The notes under the pieces are model-generated. The model made no database searches. It was not told where the DNA came from and saw only the letters and a list, made by a program, of their open reading frames with translations. From an uncultured Victivallales bacterium (GTDB lineage Bacteria; Verrucomicrobiota; Lentisphaeria; Victivallales; UBA1829): a DNA stretch of 64,000 bases. Location of the stretch: the NCBI GenBank assembly GCA_944390735.1, contig CALXRL010000009.1, positions 1 through 64,000 on the forward strand. The letters are read 5' to 3'. The position numbers and the translations under genes are program-made. Numbering within the stretch: position 1 is the first letter of the stretch; every line of letters begins with the position of its first letter. This document shows positions 37,189 to 46,132 of this stretch, in pieces.

Positions 37189-38142
37189 TCAATGCGTCAT
37201 GCCGAGCGCATCCAGAATTCCCTTCAGATACGATGCGCCCAGAAGACGGCCCCAGATCGCATACCCCGGCGAAGAGTTGTCCTCGCCCGCCATCGTCGGC
37301 GCGTGATCGGGACGGATCAGACAGTCGATGCCGTTCTCGCGATACAGCCGGAGAATCTTCGGCATATCGGTCGGCCCGTTGTCATGAAACGTCTCCCGGA
37401 ATCCGCCTTCAAAGGGTTCCACATCGCGCATATGGGCGAACACAATGTCGTTCCGGAATTCCGGAATGAGCTCTTCGATTCTCTCCCCCATGCAGCGGAA
37501 CGTCGCCTGACAGAACGTGATGCCCCAGGCGGGACTCGCGGCAAGACGCTTCGCCTTCCGATACGCCTCCGCCGAGGTGAAAATACGCGGATACCCTTTC
37601 AGTTCCGGAACCGGCGGATCATCCGGATGCAGTCCCATCCGCACACCGGCCTCCTCCGCCGCCGGCAGAACCGCGCGTAGAAAATAGAGATAGTTCTTCC
37701 AGAGCTCTTCATGGGTCAGATGCAGTTCCTCGTTCGGAATGTCCTGCGGGAAATAACCGTTGGTCAGCGCTCCTCCGCGCGCCGGGATCGCCGTCCGGCT
37801 GCGGAACCAGCCGACTCCCGCCATGAAATTGTAGCACAAAACGGGAATTTCCAGTTTCCCCATATTCCGAAGCATCCGCCGGTAGTGTTCAAGATCCTCG
37901 TCCCGTCCGGGAAGTCCGAGTTTGATGCGCGTCATGTCGAACTCGTCGCCTTCAAGCGCCTGAAGACGGAACCCGGCATCGGCAAACCGGTCCCGAATCG
38001 TTTTCAGCGATTCAAACTCATAGACAGGCGGCATTCCGGTGAGTTCCGGAGCGGCCTTTGTAATCGCGTAATTGATTCCCGCCTGGCGCGAAAGCGTCCA
38101 TTTGAGATCCGGCACCGCCGGAAGAAAAATTCCAAGTTTCAT
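37189..38142 (-). CDS. uxuA: Mannonate dehydratase
   Basis: A 317-residue UxuA-family enzyme that converts D-mannonate to 2-keto-3-deoxygluconate in hexuronate breakdown. Recognised by LCYNFMAGVGWFRS, MGLHPDDPPVPELKG (metal-binding His), FAHMRDVEP and LIRPDHAPTM. It is shorter than the E. coli enzyme, as many bacterial forms are. The ATG follows AGAGAGGAT. It is 1 base behind the GH113-like gene and shares its IclR-controlled operon, linking glycoside breakdown to uronate or mannose-derived acids. Confidence 0.93.
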   Translation of the reverse strand: MKLGIFLPAVPDLKWTLSRQAGINYAITKAAPELTGMPPVYEFESLKTIRDRFADAGFRLQALEGDEFDMTRIKLGLPGRDEDLEHYRRMLRNMGKLEIPVLCYNFMAGVGWFRSRTAIPARGGALTNGYFPQDIPNEELHLTHEELWKNYLYFLRAVLPAAEEAGVRMGLHPDDPPVPELKGYPRIFTSAEAYRKAKRLAASPAWGITFCQATFRCMGERIEELIPEFRNDIVFAHMRDVEPFEGGFRETFHDNGPTDMPKILRLYRENGIDCLIRPDHAPTMAGEDNSSPGYAIWGRLLGASYLKGILDALGMTH

Positions 38143-38143
38143 T

Positions 38144-39199
38144 TTATCCTCTCTTTTCTTCCGCGGACAAAGAGATCGCAGCTGACGATCCGTTTTCCGC
38201 GCACCAGCGTCTCATCACCTCGGCCGCGGGCTTTCCATCCATCGTGAAGCCCTTGTTTCCCGCGGGATCATCCACAAACTGCGGACGGTAATTCTGTTCA
38301 TCCCATTTCCACCAGAAAAGTCCGCCCCACCACTCTTCCGGGGAGAAGGCGCGAATCACGGCATCAAGATAATTTGCCTGTTCCCGACCGTCGTATCCGC
38401 CGCCGTTATTCCAGAAGTAGGGCAGTTTGGACGCTCCGACCGTAGCACAGCAGCCGCATTCGCCAAAATAGAATGGTTTTCCATAAACTTCTGCGAACTC
38501 CCGGGTCCGTTGTACGACAGGGGCAAGATATGCCGCCATCTCGTCGACCGTTCCTCCGCCGTGCTCGGAAGCAGGAGAATACATGCTGCTCCCCAGCGAA
38601 TCCAGTGCAAAGAACCAGTGATTCGGATTTCTCTGAATCAAAGGAAGAAACTGTTCCGCGGCGATCAGGGACGTGGTCAGATGGCCCTTGTAGTTCTTCC
38701 GGACGACATCCACGATCCGGAGCCAGTGTTCGGAGAAGTCGGCAAACGGATTCAGTTCGCTGTCGAGACAATATCCTTCGCAGGAGCAGCGGTTCGCGAT
38801 GCGCAGATAATGCCGGGTCAGCGCGGCATAGTTTTCAAACCAGTCCTCGCGATAGTGAATCGGCTTTCCGGGAATGATTTCGCCGGAGGGAGGCAGCTGG
38901 AGATGCCCCCGCTGGGTTCCGTCCCAGCTCTCCAGCATCGGACGGAACATCACTTTGACCCCCAGCTTGTGGAACAGATTCATGATGTCGCAAAGTTCGT
39001 CGTCGCCGGGTGTAATGGTGAAATCGCGGAACTGGCGTGTGCTGCTGAACCGCTCCTGCATCACGGTGGCCACCAGACAGACCCAGCTGCATCCGAGTTC
39101 CGCGATCTTTTCCGCCTCTTTCGCCGCCACTTCTGAAGAGAAGTAACCGTTCCTTGCGTAGAAACCGAATGTCACACCTTTGAACAATTCCCGTTTCAC
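38144..39199 (-). CDS. GH113-like TIM-barrel glycoside hydrolase
   Basis: A 351-residue cytoplasmic protein (no signal peptide) resembling GH113 beta-mannanase-type enzymes. Candidate catalytic pair: E148 in CLDSELNPF and E247 in FYFGECG, with conserved aromatic WWGGLFWWKWD (about 290-305) in the final barrel strand. The start is GTG at 39199 behind AGGGG. It lies 6 bases from the IclR stop and 1 base from uxuA. Activity on manno-oligosaccharides is a family-level guess supported by the mannonate and galactosidase neighbours. Confidence 0.75.
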   Translation of the reverse strand: MKRELFKGVTFGFYARNGYFSSEVAAKEAEKIAELGCSWVCLVATVMQERFSSTRQFRDFTITPGDDELCDIMNLFHKLGVKVMFRPMLESWDGTQRGHLQLPPSGEIIPGKPIHYREDWFENYAALTRHYLRIANRCSCEGYCLDSELNPFADFSEHWLRIVDVVRKNYKGHLTTSLIAAEQFLPLIQRNPNHWFFALDSLGSSMYSPASEHGGGTVDEMAAYLAPVVQRTREFAEVYGKPFYFGECGCCATVGASKLPYFWNNGGGYDGREQANYLDAVIRAFSPEEWWGGLFWWKWDEQNYRPQFVDDPAGNKGFTMDGKPAAEVMRRWCAENGSSAAISLSAEEKRG

Positions 39200-39205
39200 G
39201 TTCCC

Positions 39206-39946
39206 CTACATCCTTTCCGCGATCTTCTCAGGAAGTGCCGAAAGCAGCTCCAGGATCGCCTGTTTCTGTTTCTCTTGGAACCGGTAGCCCGGAATAAAAC
39301 TGCCGACGGCCGCGACGACCCGTCCCGAGAGAAAAACCGGGACCGCCAGTGCGGTGATGTCTTCCCGCTCCTCCACCAGGAGCTCCTGATGCGCAATTCT
39401 GTTCAACGTTTTGTTCAGCTGCGCTTCGGAACGGATCTCCTTCCACTCCTCCCCCGGCGGGCCGTTCCGCAGAAGGAACGCCTTCTGTTTTTCCACCGGC
39501 AGATGCGCCAGAAGCACACGGCCCGAAACACTCCGATAAGGAGTCTCGCGCTTCGGAAACGTTCCGGTCATCACCTGCACCGGATGCGTCGACATGATAT
39601 TGTACAGAATCACACGCGAATCCCCTTCCAGCACCGAAAGGCAGATGTATTCCCCTGTCCGTTCCGAAAAGGCCTTCATCGCGGGAAGCGCGGCTTCGAT
39701 CAGCGCGGGAGCATACCCGGGATTCTCCGTCAGCTCATACGCCTTCCGTCCCAGCGCATACCCCTTCCGGCGCCCCGCCTGTTCCAGATATCCGAGGTTC
39801 GCCAGCGTGCGGACAATACGCGAAGCCGTCGGGAGCTTCAGTCCGGATGCGGCCGCAAGTTCACTCAGAGGATGCGCCTCCCGCGGATGCTCGCCCACAA
39901 GCTCCAGAAGCCGCAGCGCCCGTTCCACTGCCTGTATGTTGTTCAT
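39206..39946 (-). CDS. IclR-family transcriptional regulator
   Basis: A 246-residue regulator with an N-terminal winged helix (about 1-65; MNNIQAVERALRLLELV, GLKLPTASRIVRTLANLGYL) and a GAF-like effector domain (about 75-240; YRSVSGRVLLAHLP, AVPVFLSGRVVAAVGSF). It leads the operon with the GH113-like gene and uxuA and diverges from the alpha-galactosidase gene. A direct repeat just upstream of its start may be its binding site. Confidence 0.93.
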   Translation of the reverse strand: MNNIQAVERALRLLELVGEHPREAHPLSELAAASGLKLPTASRIVRTLANLGYLEQAGRRKGYALGRKAYELTENPGYAPALIEAALPAMKAFSERTGEYICLSVLEGDSRVILYNIMSTHPVQVMTGTFPKRETPYRSVSGRVLLAHLPVEKQKAFLLRNGPPGEEWKEIRSEAQLNKTLNRIAHQELLVEEREDITALAVPVFLSGRVVAAVGSFIPGYRFQEKQKQAILELLSALPEKIAERM

Positions 39947-39952
39947 ACCATC

Positions 39953-39983
39953 TATCTTTCACATTATGAAATTTATCTTTCAC
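39953..39983. promoter_or_regulatory. Direct repeat TATCTTTCAC, two copies 21 bp apart
   Basis: TATCTTTCAC occurs at 39953-39962 and again at 39974-39983, two helical turns apart, just upstream of the IclR start. A TTTCA-x5-TGAAA inverted repeat overlaps the first copy. The 205-base gap to the alpha-galactosidase also holds plus-strand TATAAT (39984-39989). This is a candidate IclR operator. Confidence 0.5.
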
Positions 39984-40151
39984 TATAATTACTATATTTC
40001 CAGTCGGAGAAAAAATCAAGCCGGAAAAAATCTCCCTTCCGCTCCAGCGGAACTTCCACGGAGGAGCAGGAGAAAATTCATGCGGAAGCATTGAAAAAGA
40101 ACGGAAACGGTTATACCTTACCGGAACCCAAGATACAGGAGAAGACTTTTT

Positions 40152-42026
40152 ATGGAACCGATCATTCAGAATAAGAAAACGCTGTTCGGAGCGCTGATTC
40201 CGGAAGCATGCGTCAACGGGCAATGGCTTTCGGAAAGCAGCAGCTTCCGTCTTTCCGCAACCAGGAAGGAGGAGGAGGGCGGAACTCTCCTGCGTCTGGA
40301 ATTTACCAATCTCTCCGGAGAAACGGTCCGGCTGGATGATCTGCGTTTCATTCAGCGCGGCACGCACGGGGATTTTCTTTCCACGCCCGGCCCCCGTCTG
40401 CGTCTTTACCGCGAAGGCTGGACCATGGCGAGCGCAGCGGCCTCGGTCCGATTCGGAGAAAAGGATTTTGAAGTGGATCCGGACTACAAGCCGTTTGCCG
40501 TTTCGATGCCATCCGAATACACCAGCGAAACGCCGAACCGCTTCTCGGGCGAACATGTCGCTCTTCTGAACGACCGGGAAAGCGGATTCACCGTTCTGAC
40601 CGGTTTTGTCACATCGGCGGATCAGATGACGCGCATCGTCGTTGAGCTTGGGGAGGAGGGAGTCAGGGAATACGCCATTTACGCCGATACGGACGGAATC
40701 GCCGTCGATCCCGGCGAAACCATCCGCTCCGAGGAGCTCCTGATTCTTTCCGGAACGGACGCGTACACGCTTCTGGAACATTTTGCCGATGTCTGGGGCA
40801 GGAAAATGCACGCCCGCACCTGGGATCATCTTCCGAACGGCTGGTGCAGCTGGTATTACTACTTCAGCGACGTCACGGAAAACGACATTCTGGAGAACGC
40901 CGCCTATCTGAACGCCCACAGGCAGGAATATCCGCTGGAATACCTCCAGCTGGACGACGGATATCAGTCGGCGCTGGGGGACTGGCTCGTCTGCAACGGG
41001 AAATTCCCGCACGGACTCGAAACTCTGGCTGCTGAAATCAAAAAGGCCGGACTCAAACCCGGCATCTGGCTTGCTCCGTTTCTGGTGGAGAAGCGTTCCC
41101 GTCTCTTCGCCGAGCACCCCGACTGGATGGTCCGCGACCGGAACGGTGAAATCGCATTCCCGATGAAATGGCGCACAGGCGAAGCCGCCATTCTGGATGG
41201 AACGCATCCCGAGGCGCAGCGTTTTCTGACCGATCTCTTCCGCCGTCTGCGTGAAATGGGCTGGGTCTATACCAAACTCGACTTTCTCGTGTTTGAATGC
41301 GGCGTACCCGGCGCGGTCTATTACGACAAAAAAGCCACGCGCGCCCAGGCGCTGCGGCGCGGACTGGAAGCCATCCGCAAAGGCTTCGGCGACGATCAGT
41401 TCATTCTGGGCTGCACGGTTCCCTTCGGCCCGGTGGTGGGAATCGTGAACGCGGAACGGGTCGGGACGGACATCACCCCCTACTGGGCGCCCGACCGGAA
41501 AGTCTTCAAGGAAGCGCCGACCGTTCCGAATGTCTGCCGCAACCTCATCAACCGCTGCTACATGAATCATCGTCTCTTCTTCAGCGATCCGGATACGCAC
41601 ATTGCGCGAATCGACAACAACAAGCTCACCGAAAACGAAGTGATCCTCTGGACCTACGCGATCTGGCTTACCGGCGGTCTTCTTCTGCTGAGCGACCGGT
41701 TCGAGACCCTCGCGCCGGAACGCACCCGATATCCGAAACTTCTGATTCAGGAACAGGATCAGTTCCAGACCCGTCCGCTGGATCTGTTTGACCGCGAATA
41801 TCCGGCCGTCTGGTACGGAGTCCATAAAAAGACCGGTCAGAAGGTCGTCGGGCTCTTCAACTTCGAAAACGGGGAACGCGTGCTGTCGATTCCGCTGGAC
41901 GCGATCTCCCGGGGCACGGAGTTCCGGATCCGCGACCGTTTCACCGGCGAGGATCTGGGAATTGCCACCGGTCGTTTTGAAGCCGCAGTTCCGGCGCATT
42001 CGTGCCGGATCTTCCACCTGAACTGA
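40152..42026 (+). CDS. GH36-type alpha-galactosidase
   Basis: A 624-residue cytoplasmic enzyme. An N-terminal beta-sandwich (about 1-190) precedes a TIM-barrel (about 195-520) with NGWCSWYYYF at its entry, nucleophile D377 in YTKLDFL and acid/base D440 in ERVGTDITPYW, and a C-terminal beta domain. GH36 enzymes release alpha-galactose from raffinose-type or galactomannan oligosaccharides. The ATG follows AGGAG; TTGAAA (40091) with TTATAC (40111) may form part of a promoter. It diverges from the IclR operon, with which it probably forms one regulon. Confidence 0.9.
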   Translation: MEPIIQNKKTLFGALIPEACVNGQWLSESSSFRLSATRKEEEGGTLLRLEFTNLSGETVRLDDLRFIQRGTHGDFLSTPGPRLRLYREGWTMASAAASVRFGEKDFEVDPDYKPFAVSMPSEYTSETPNRFSGEHVALLNDRESGFTVLTGFVTSADQMTRIVVELGEEGVREYAIYADTDGIAVDPGETIRSEELLILSGTDAYTLLEHFADVWGRKMHARTWDHLPNGWCSWYYYFSDVTENDILENAAYLNAHRQEYPLEYLQLDDGYQSALGDWLVCNGKFPHGLETLAAEIKKAGLKPGIWLAPFLVEKRSRLFAEHPDWMVRDRNGEIAFPMKWRTGEAAILDGTHPEAQRFLTDLFRRLREMGWVYTKLDFLVFECGVPGAVYYDKKATRAQALRRGLEAIRKGFGDDQFILGCTVPFGPVVGIVNAERVGTDITPYWAPDRKVFKEAPTVPNVCRNLINRCYMNHRLFFSDPDTHIARIDNNKLTENEVILWTYAIWLTGGLLLLSDRFETLAPERTRYPKLLIQEQDQFQTRPLDLFDREYPAVWYGVHKKTGQKVVGLFNFENGERVLSIPLDAISRGTEFRIRDRFTGEDLGIATGRFEAAVPAHSCRIFHLN

Positions 42027-42058
42027 ATCGCCGGACTCGGCAGAACAAGGAGGCGCTG

Positions 42059-43516
42059 ATGCAGAACATGGCTCGAAAACATTCCGCCGGAGACTCTCCG
42101 GAAACGGGAGTTCTCTCGTCGCCCTTTGCGGGCAGCTGGTATCCGGGAGATCCGGAACAGCTCCGGGAATTTCTCCGCGAATTTTCCGCGGAAACGGAAG
42201 CGGATCCGGACACCATTGCACTGATTATGCCTCATGCGGGATATCAGTATTCCGGGACGGCGGCAGGTCTTGCCGCGGGCAAGGTCCGGGGACTCTTCTT
42301 TGAACGGGTGATTCTGCTGGCGCCGTCGCACCGGGCGTATCTGAAGGATCAGTTCTGTCTGCCGGAGTCATCGTATTTCTCCACGCCGCTGGGGAAAGTG
42401 CCGGTCGATTCGGATGCCGTGAAGACGCTGCTCCGGGATCCGCATTTTCTCCGCAGCGATCCGGTTCACCGGAACGAACACAGCACCCAGCTGGAACTGC
42501 CGTTTCTTCAGTACATGCTCAAACCGGGCTTCCGGATTGTTCCCGTGATCGTCGGAGTCTGCGAAAAGGCGACGATCATGGAGGCGGCACGCATGCTGAA
42601 ACCGCTGATCGACGAAAAAACGCTTGTCGTCGCCAGCTCCGATTTCACGCACTACGGCAAGGACTACGGATACGTGCCTTTCGTTCACGATGTCCGGGAG
42701 AGTCTGAAGGCGCTTGACATGGGAGCGTTTCATTTCATCGAACGGAAATCGCCGGAGGAGTTCCGGCTCTATCTGGAGAAGACCGGTGCGACGATCTGCG
42801 GAGCGCAGCCGATCGAACTGCTGCTTCGTCTTCTGCCGGAGAGTGCGGAGTGCGAACTTCAATCCTATTATGTTTCGGGAGATATCACGGGGGATTTCAG
42901 CAATTCGGTCAGCTATGTCGGAGCGTCGTTCACCGGCTCCTGGAGAGCGCCGGAGAACGCGGAGGAATTCGCGGGGGAACTCACGGAAAACGACAAGCGT
43001 CTTCTGCTGGAGCTGGCTCGGGCGACGATTGCGCGGAAATTCGATCCGTTGCGTCCGCTTCCGGACCTTTCGAAACTGACGAATGCGGCGCGGAAAAAAC
43101 GCGGGGCGTTTGTCACGTTGAACATCGACGGTCGGCTTCGCGGCTGCATCGGAGAGATTCTTCCACTTCGTCCGCTGGTGAAGGCGGTTGCGGGGCGCGC
43201 CCTGGACGCGGCGTTTCACGATCCCCGGTTCTATCCGCTGCATGAGGAGGAACTCGGCAGAGTGACGATTGAAATTTCCGCCCTCACGCCGCCGCACCCG
43301 GTGAATTCATGGAGAGACATTGAAATCGGCCGTCACGGCATTCTGCTGCGGAAAGGAGACGCCGGAGCGGTGTTTCTTCCGCAGGTCGCCCCGGAACAGA
43401 GATGGGGACTGGAGGAGACGCTGGTGCATCTTTCCATGAAAGCCGGACTGGACCCGGACGCCTGGCGGAACGGCGCGGAATTCGAGGTCTTTGAGGCGGA
43501 CGTTTTCCACGAATAA
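42059..43516 (+). CDS. Memo-AMMECR1 fusion (AmmeMemoRadiSam system proteins B and A)
   Basis: A 485-residue fusion. The N-terminal Memo-like domain (about 15-300) has IMPHAGYQYSG, LAPSHRAYL and SSDFTHYG, giving the His residues of a metal site related to non-haem dioxygenases. The C-terminal AMMECR1 domain (about 310-485) has GAFVTLNIDGRLRGCIGEI, RHGILLRKG and LPQVAPEQRWGLEETL. These domains normally occur with a dedicated radical SAM protein, which is not in this window. The biochemical role is unknown. The ATG at 42059 follows AAGGAGG. Confidence 0.93.
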   Translation: MQNMARKHSAGDSPETGVLSSPFAGSWYPGDPEQLREFLREFSAETEADPDTIALIMPHAGYQYSGTAAGLAAGKVRGLFFERVILLAPSHRAYLKDQFCLPESSYFSTPLGKVPVDSDAVKTLLRDPHFLRSDPVHRNEHSTQLELPFLQYMLKPGFRIVPVIVGVCEKATIMEAARMLKPLIDEKTLVVASSDFTHYGKDYGYVPFVHDVRESLKALDMGAFHFIERKSPEEFRLYLEKTGATICGAQPIELLLRLLPESAECELQSYYVSGDITGDFSNSVSYVGASFTGSWRAPENAEEFAGELTENDKRLLLELARATIARKFDPLRPLPDLSKLTNAARKKRGAFVTLNIDGRLRGCIGEILPLRPLVKAVAGRALDAAFHDPRFYPLHEEELGRVTIEISALTPPHPVNSWRDIEIGRHGILLRKGDAGAVFLPQVAPEQRWGLEETLVHLSMKAGLDPDAWRNGAEFEVFEADVFHE

Positions 43517-43575
43517 TCCTCGGGGAAAAAGAGACCGGCTTTGCGGGAGCCGTCGGGACGGAAACGGGAGAAGGA

Positions 43576-44688
43576 ATGCGGAAGATCATACACATCGACA
43601 TGGACGCGTTCTACGCCTCCGTCGAGATCCGCGACAATCCGCGACTTCGCGGGAAACCGGTGATTGTGGGCGGAATGCCGGGAACGCGCGGGGTCGTCTG
43701 CACAGCCTCCTACGAGGCGCGGAAATTCGGAGTGCATTCGGCGATGTCGGCGGATCTTGCGGCCAGGCTCTGTCCGCAGGGGATCTTTCTCCGGCCGCGG
43801 CGCGGGGCCTATTTGGAGGCGTCCGCCCGGATGCACGAGGTGTTTCACGAGTACACGGACATCATTGAGCCGCTCTCGCTCGACGAAGCCTATCTGGATG
43901 TCACCGAAAACAAAAAAGGCATCCCCTATGCGAGCACCATTGCGCGGGAGATCAAGCAGAAGATTCTGAAACGGACCGGAGGACTGACCGCCTCGGCGGG
44001 AGTCTCCTACAACAAGTTCCTTGCGAAAATCGCCTCCGACCTGAAAAAGCCCAATGGTCTGACCGTAGTCCGGCCGGAGGATGCGGAACGTCTGCTGGAA
44101 AGTCTGCCGATCGAAAAGTTTCACGGGATCGGCAGGGCGACCGCGGATCACATGCACCGGATGGGCATCCGGACCGGAGCGGATCTGAAACGGAAAAGCA
44201 AGCTGGAACTGGCGCTTGCCTTCGGCACGGTCGGCGAATTCTATTACAACATTGTCCGGGGGATCGACGAACGGGAGGTCTGCACGGACCGGGAACGCAA
44301 GTCACTGGGAACGGAAGAGACATTCGAGGAAGACATAGCCGATCTGGCCTTTGCCGCGGAGGTTCTCCGGCGGCAGTCGGCGGAAGTCGGAGAGGAGATC
44401 CGGAAACGGAACCTGTTTGCAAAAACGGTCACGCTGAAGATCAAATTTCATGATTTCCGGTCCATCACGCGGAGCAAGTCGCTTCCGGACTATTTTGACG
44501 ACGACCGGACCATTGCCGAAACCGCACTGGAACTTCTGAAGAAAACGGAGGCGGGACGCATCAAGTTCCGTCTTCTGGGAGTCACGGTCTCGGGATTTTA
44601 CGGAGAGAAAAGTCAGGGCGAGCTTGTCCAGATGGAATTTGAATTCATGAAAAATCTGCCGGTCATGCGGCGGAATGTGCGGTGGTGA
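43576..44688 (+). CDS. dinB: DNA polymerase IV (Y-family)
   Basis: A 370-residue translesion polymerase. Catalytic acids are D8 (HIDMDAFYASVE) and D103/E104 (SLDEAYLD). Palm, fingers and thumb run to about residue 235, with the little-finger domain after it (FAKTVTLKIKFHDFRSITRS). The C-terminal QMEFEF could serve as a sliding-clamp binding motif. The ATG follows GGGAGAAGGA. It lies 59 bases behind the Memo-AMMECR1 gene. No LexA-type box was recognised. Confidence 0.95.
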   Translation: MRKIIHIDMDAFYASVEIRDNPRLRGKPVIVGGMPGTRGVVCTASYEARKFGVHSAMSADLAARLCPQGIFLRPRRGAYLEASARMHEVFHEYTDIIEPLSLDEAYLDVTENKKGIPYASTIAREIKQKILKRTGGLTASAGVSYNKFLAKIASDLKKPNGLTVVRPEDAERLLESLPIEKFHGIGRATADHMHRMGIRTGADLKRKSKLELALAFGTVGEFYYNIVRGIDEREVCTDRERKSLGTEETFEEDIADLAFAAEVLRRQSAEVGEEIRKRNLFAKTVTLKIKFHDFRSITRSKSLPDYFDDDRTIAETALELLKKTEAGRIKFRLLGVTVSGFYGEKSQGELVQMEFEFMKNLPVMRRNVRW

Positions 44689-44722
44689 AGTCAAAAAAAG
44701 CGGGACTTTCCATCTTCGGGCG

Positions 44723-44750
44723 TTGCACTTTGCGTTTCCGACGATATATT
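44723..44750 (+). promoter_or_regulatory. Promoter of the ketoacyl synthase gene
   Basis: TTGCAC (44723-44728), 16 bases, TATATT (44745-44750), about 105 bases before the ATG, giving a longer 5' leader than other genes here. Confidence 0.5.
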
Positions 44751-44856
44751 ACTAGGGAGAGAAGGAGCAGAGCAATCGTTTTCATCCGGTGATTTCGGTT
44801 TTTCGAATTGAAATTGCCTGCAGGAAATTAGATCTTCAACTGGGGAAGGAGATTTC

Positions 44857-46089
44857 ATGAGGGATCGAATCGTTATTTCCGGCCGCGGCCTGATTACGCC
44901 TCTCGGAGAGGGACTTGCACAAAACATCGAAGCGCTGAGACTCGGCAGGACCGGAACGGTCTTCATGCCGGAGTGGCGCGAACTCGGACTGGAAAGCCAG
45001 GTTGCCGGCAAAGCGAACACCGATCCGGAGTGTCCGGTTCTGACCCAGAAGAACAAACGCTTCATGTCCGCGAACTCCCGAATGGCGGTTGCCGCCGCTT
45101 ACGAGGCGATTCTGGAAGCGGGGTATACCCCGGAAACCCTTCCGCATGAAATAGCCATGATCAACGGATGCGCAGGAAGCGCGTATATTGAGGTGGTCAC
45201 AAATTCGAACTCCTTTCTGGAATCCCGGCGGGTGCGCCGCTGCTCGCCGTTTGCCGTGCCCAGACTGATGCCCTCCTCGGCGGTGGCGAATCTTTCGCTG
45301 GTCTTCGGCATCACGGGAGAGACCTACGACATCAGTTCCGCATGCACCAGCAGCGCGCTGGCGATCATGGCGGGAGCAAGACTGATCGCCTCCGGAGAAT
45401 ACGACATTGTCATGGTCGGCGGCTCGGAAGAGACCAGCTGGCCCCAGGCGCTCGGATTCAACAGCATGCGGGCCCTTTCCCACAGTTTCAATGACGACGC
45501 CGCGCATGCCAGCCGTCCGTTCGACAAAAAACGCGACGGGTTCGTCCTCGGCGAAGGAGCCGGCATCATGATCCTTGAACGGGAATCCCGGGCGCTTGCG
45601 CGCGGACACAAGCCGAAAGCGATCATTGCGGGATTCTCCTCGAACAGCAACGCCACGGACATGGTCATCCCCAATGCGCAATCCAGCGCGGAACTCATGA
45701 TGCGGGCCATGCGCATGGCGAATCTGAAGCCGTCCGACATCGGTTACATCAATACGCACGGCACCGCCACTCCGGTGGGGGATCCCGTGGAACTGGAGTC
45801 GATCCGGCTGGTGTTTGAATCCTCGCGCAATGTGGCGATCAACAGCACGAAGTCCATGACCGGACACATGATCGGGGCGGCCGGAGCGGTGGAGGCTATC
45901 TTCTCCACCCTGATGATGGAACACTCCTTCATCTGCCCGACGGCCAATCTCGACGAACCCGGCGACGAGTTCGCATGGGCGGATCTCGTGCGCGAAACAC
46001 GGGATGTGGAATTCGACCATGCGCTGAGCAACAGTTTCGGTTTCGGCGGTTCCAACGCCTGCCTTGTTCTCTCGAAATGGAAGGAGTGA
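44857..46089 (+). CDS. Beta-ketoacyl-ACP synthase (FabB/FabF type)
   Basis: A 410-residue condensing enzyme of fatty acid synthesis. The Cys-His-His triad is C163 (SSACTSSA), H301 (NTHGTATPVGD) and H337 (STKSMTGHMIGAAG), with K332. ITPLGEG at the start and NSFGFGGSNA at the end are typical. The ATG follows AAGGAG. It is not in a fab cluster; the next gene is a tRNA-modifying enzyme. It could be a specialised elongation enzyme, and the FabB versus FabF choice cannot be made with confidence. Confidence 0.93.
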   Translation: MRDRIVISGRGLITPLGEGLAQNIEALRLGRTGTVFMPEWRELGLESQVAGKANTDPECPVLTQKNKRFMSANSRMAVAAAYEAILEAGYTPETLPHEIAMINGCAGSAYIEVVTNSNSFLESRRVRRCSPFAVPRLMPSSAVANLSLVFGITGETYDISSACTSSALAIMAGARLIASGEYDIVMVGGSEETSWPQALGFNSMRALSHSFNDDAAHASRPFDKKRDGFVLGEGAGIMILERESRALARGHKPKAIIAGFSSNSNATDMVIPNAQSSAELMMRAMRMANLKPSDIGYINTHGTATPVGDPVELESIRLVFESSRNVAINSTKSMTGHMIGAAGAVEAIFSTLMMEHSFICPTANLDEPGDEFAWADLVRETRDVEFDHALSNSFGFGGSNACLVLSKWKE

Positions 46090-46132
46090 TCCGTCCGGGT
46101 CCGCCGGACAGAACGCTTCCGGGGAGCGGGCG

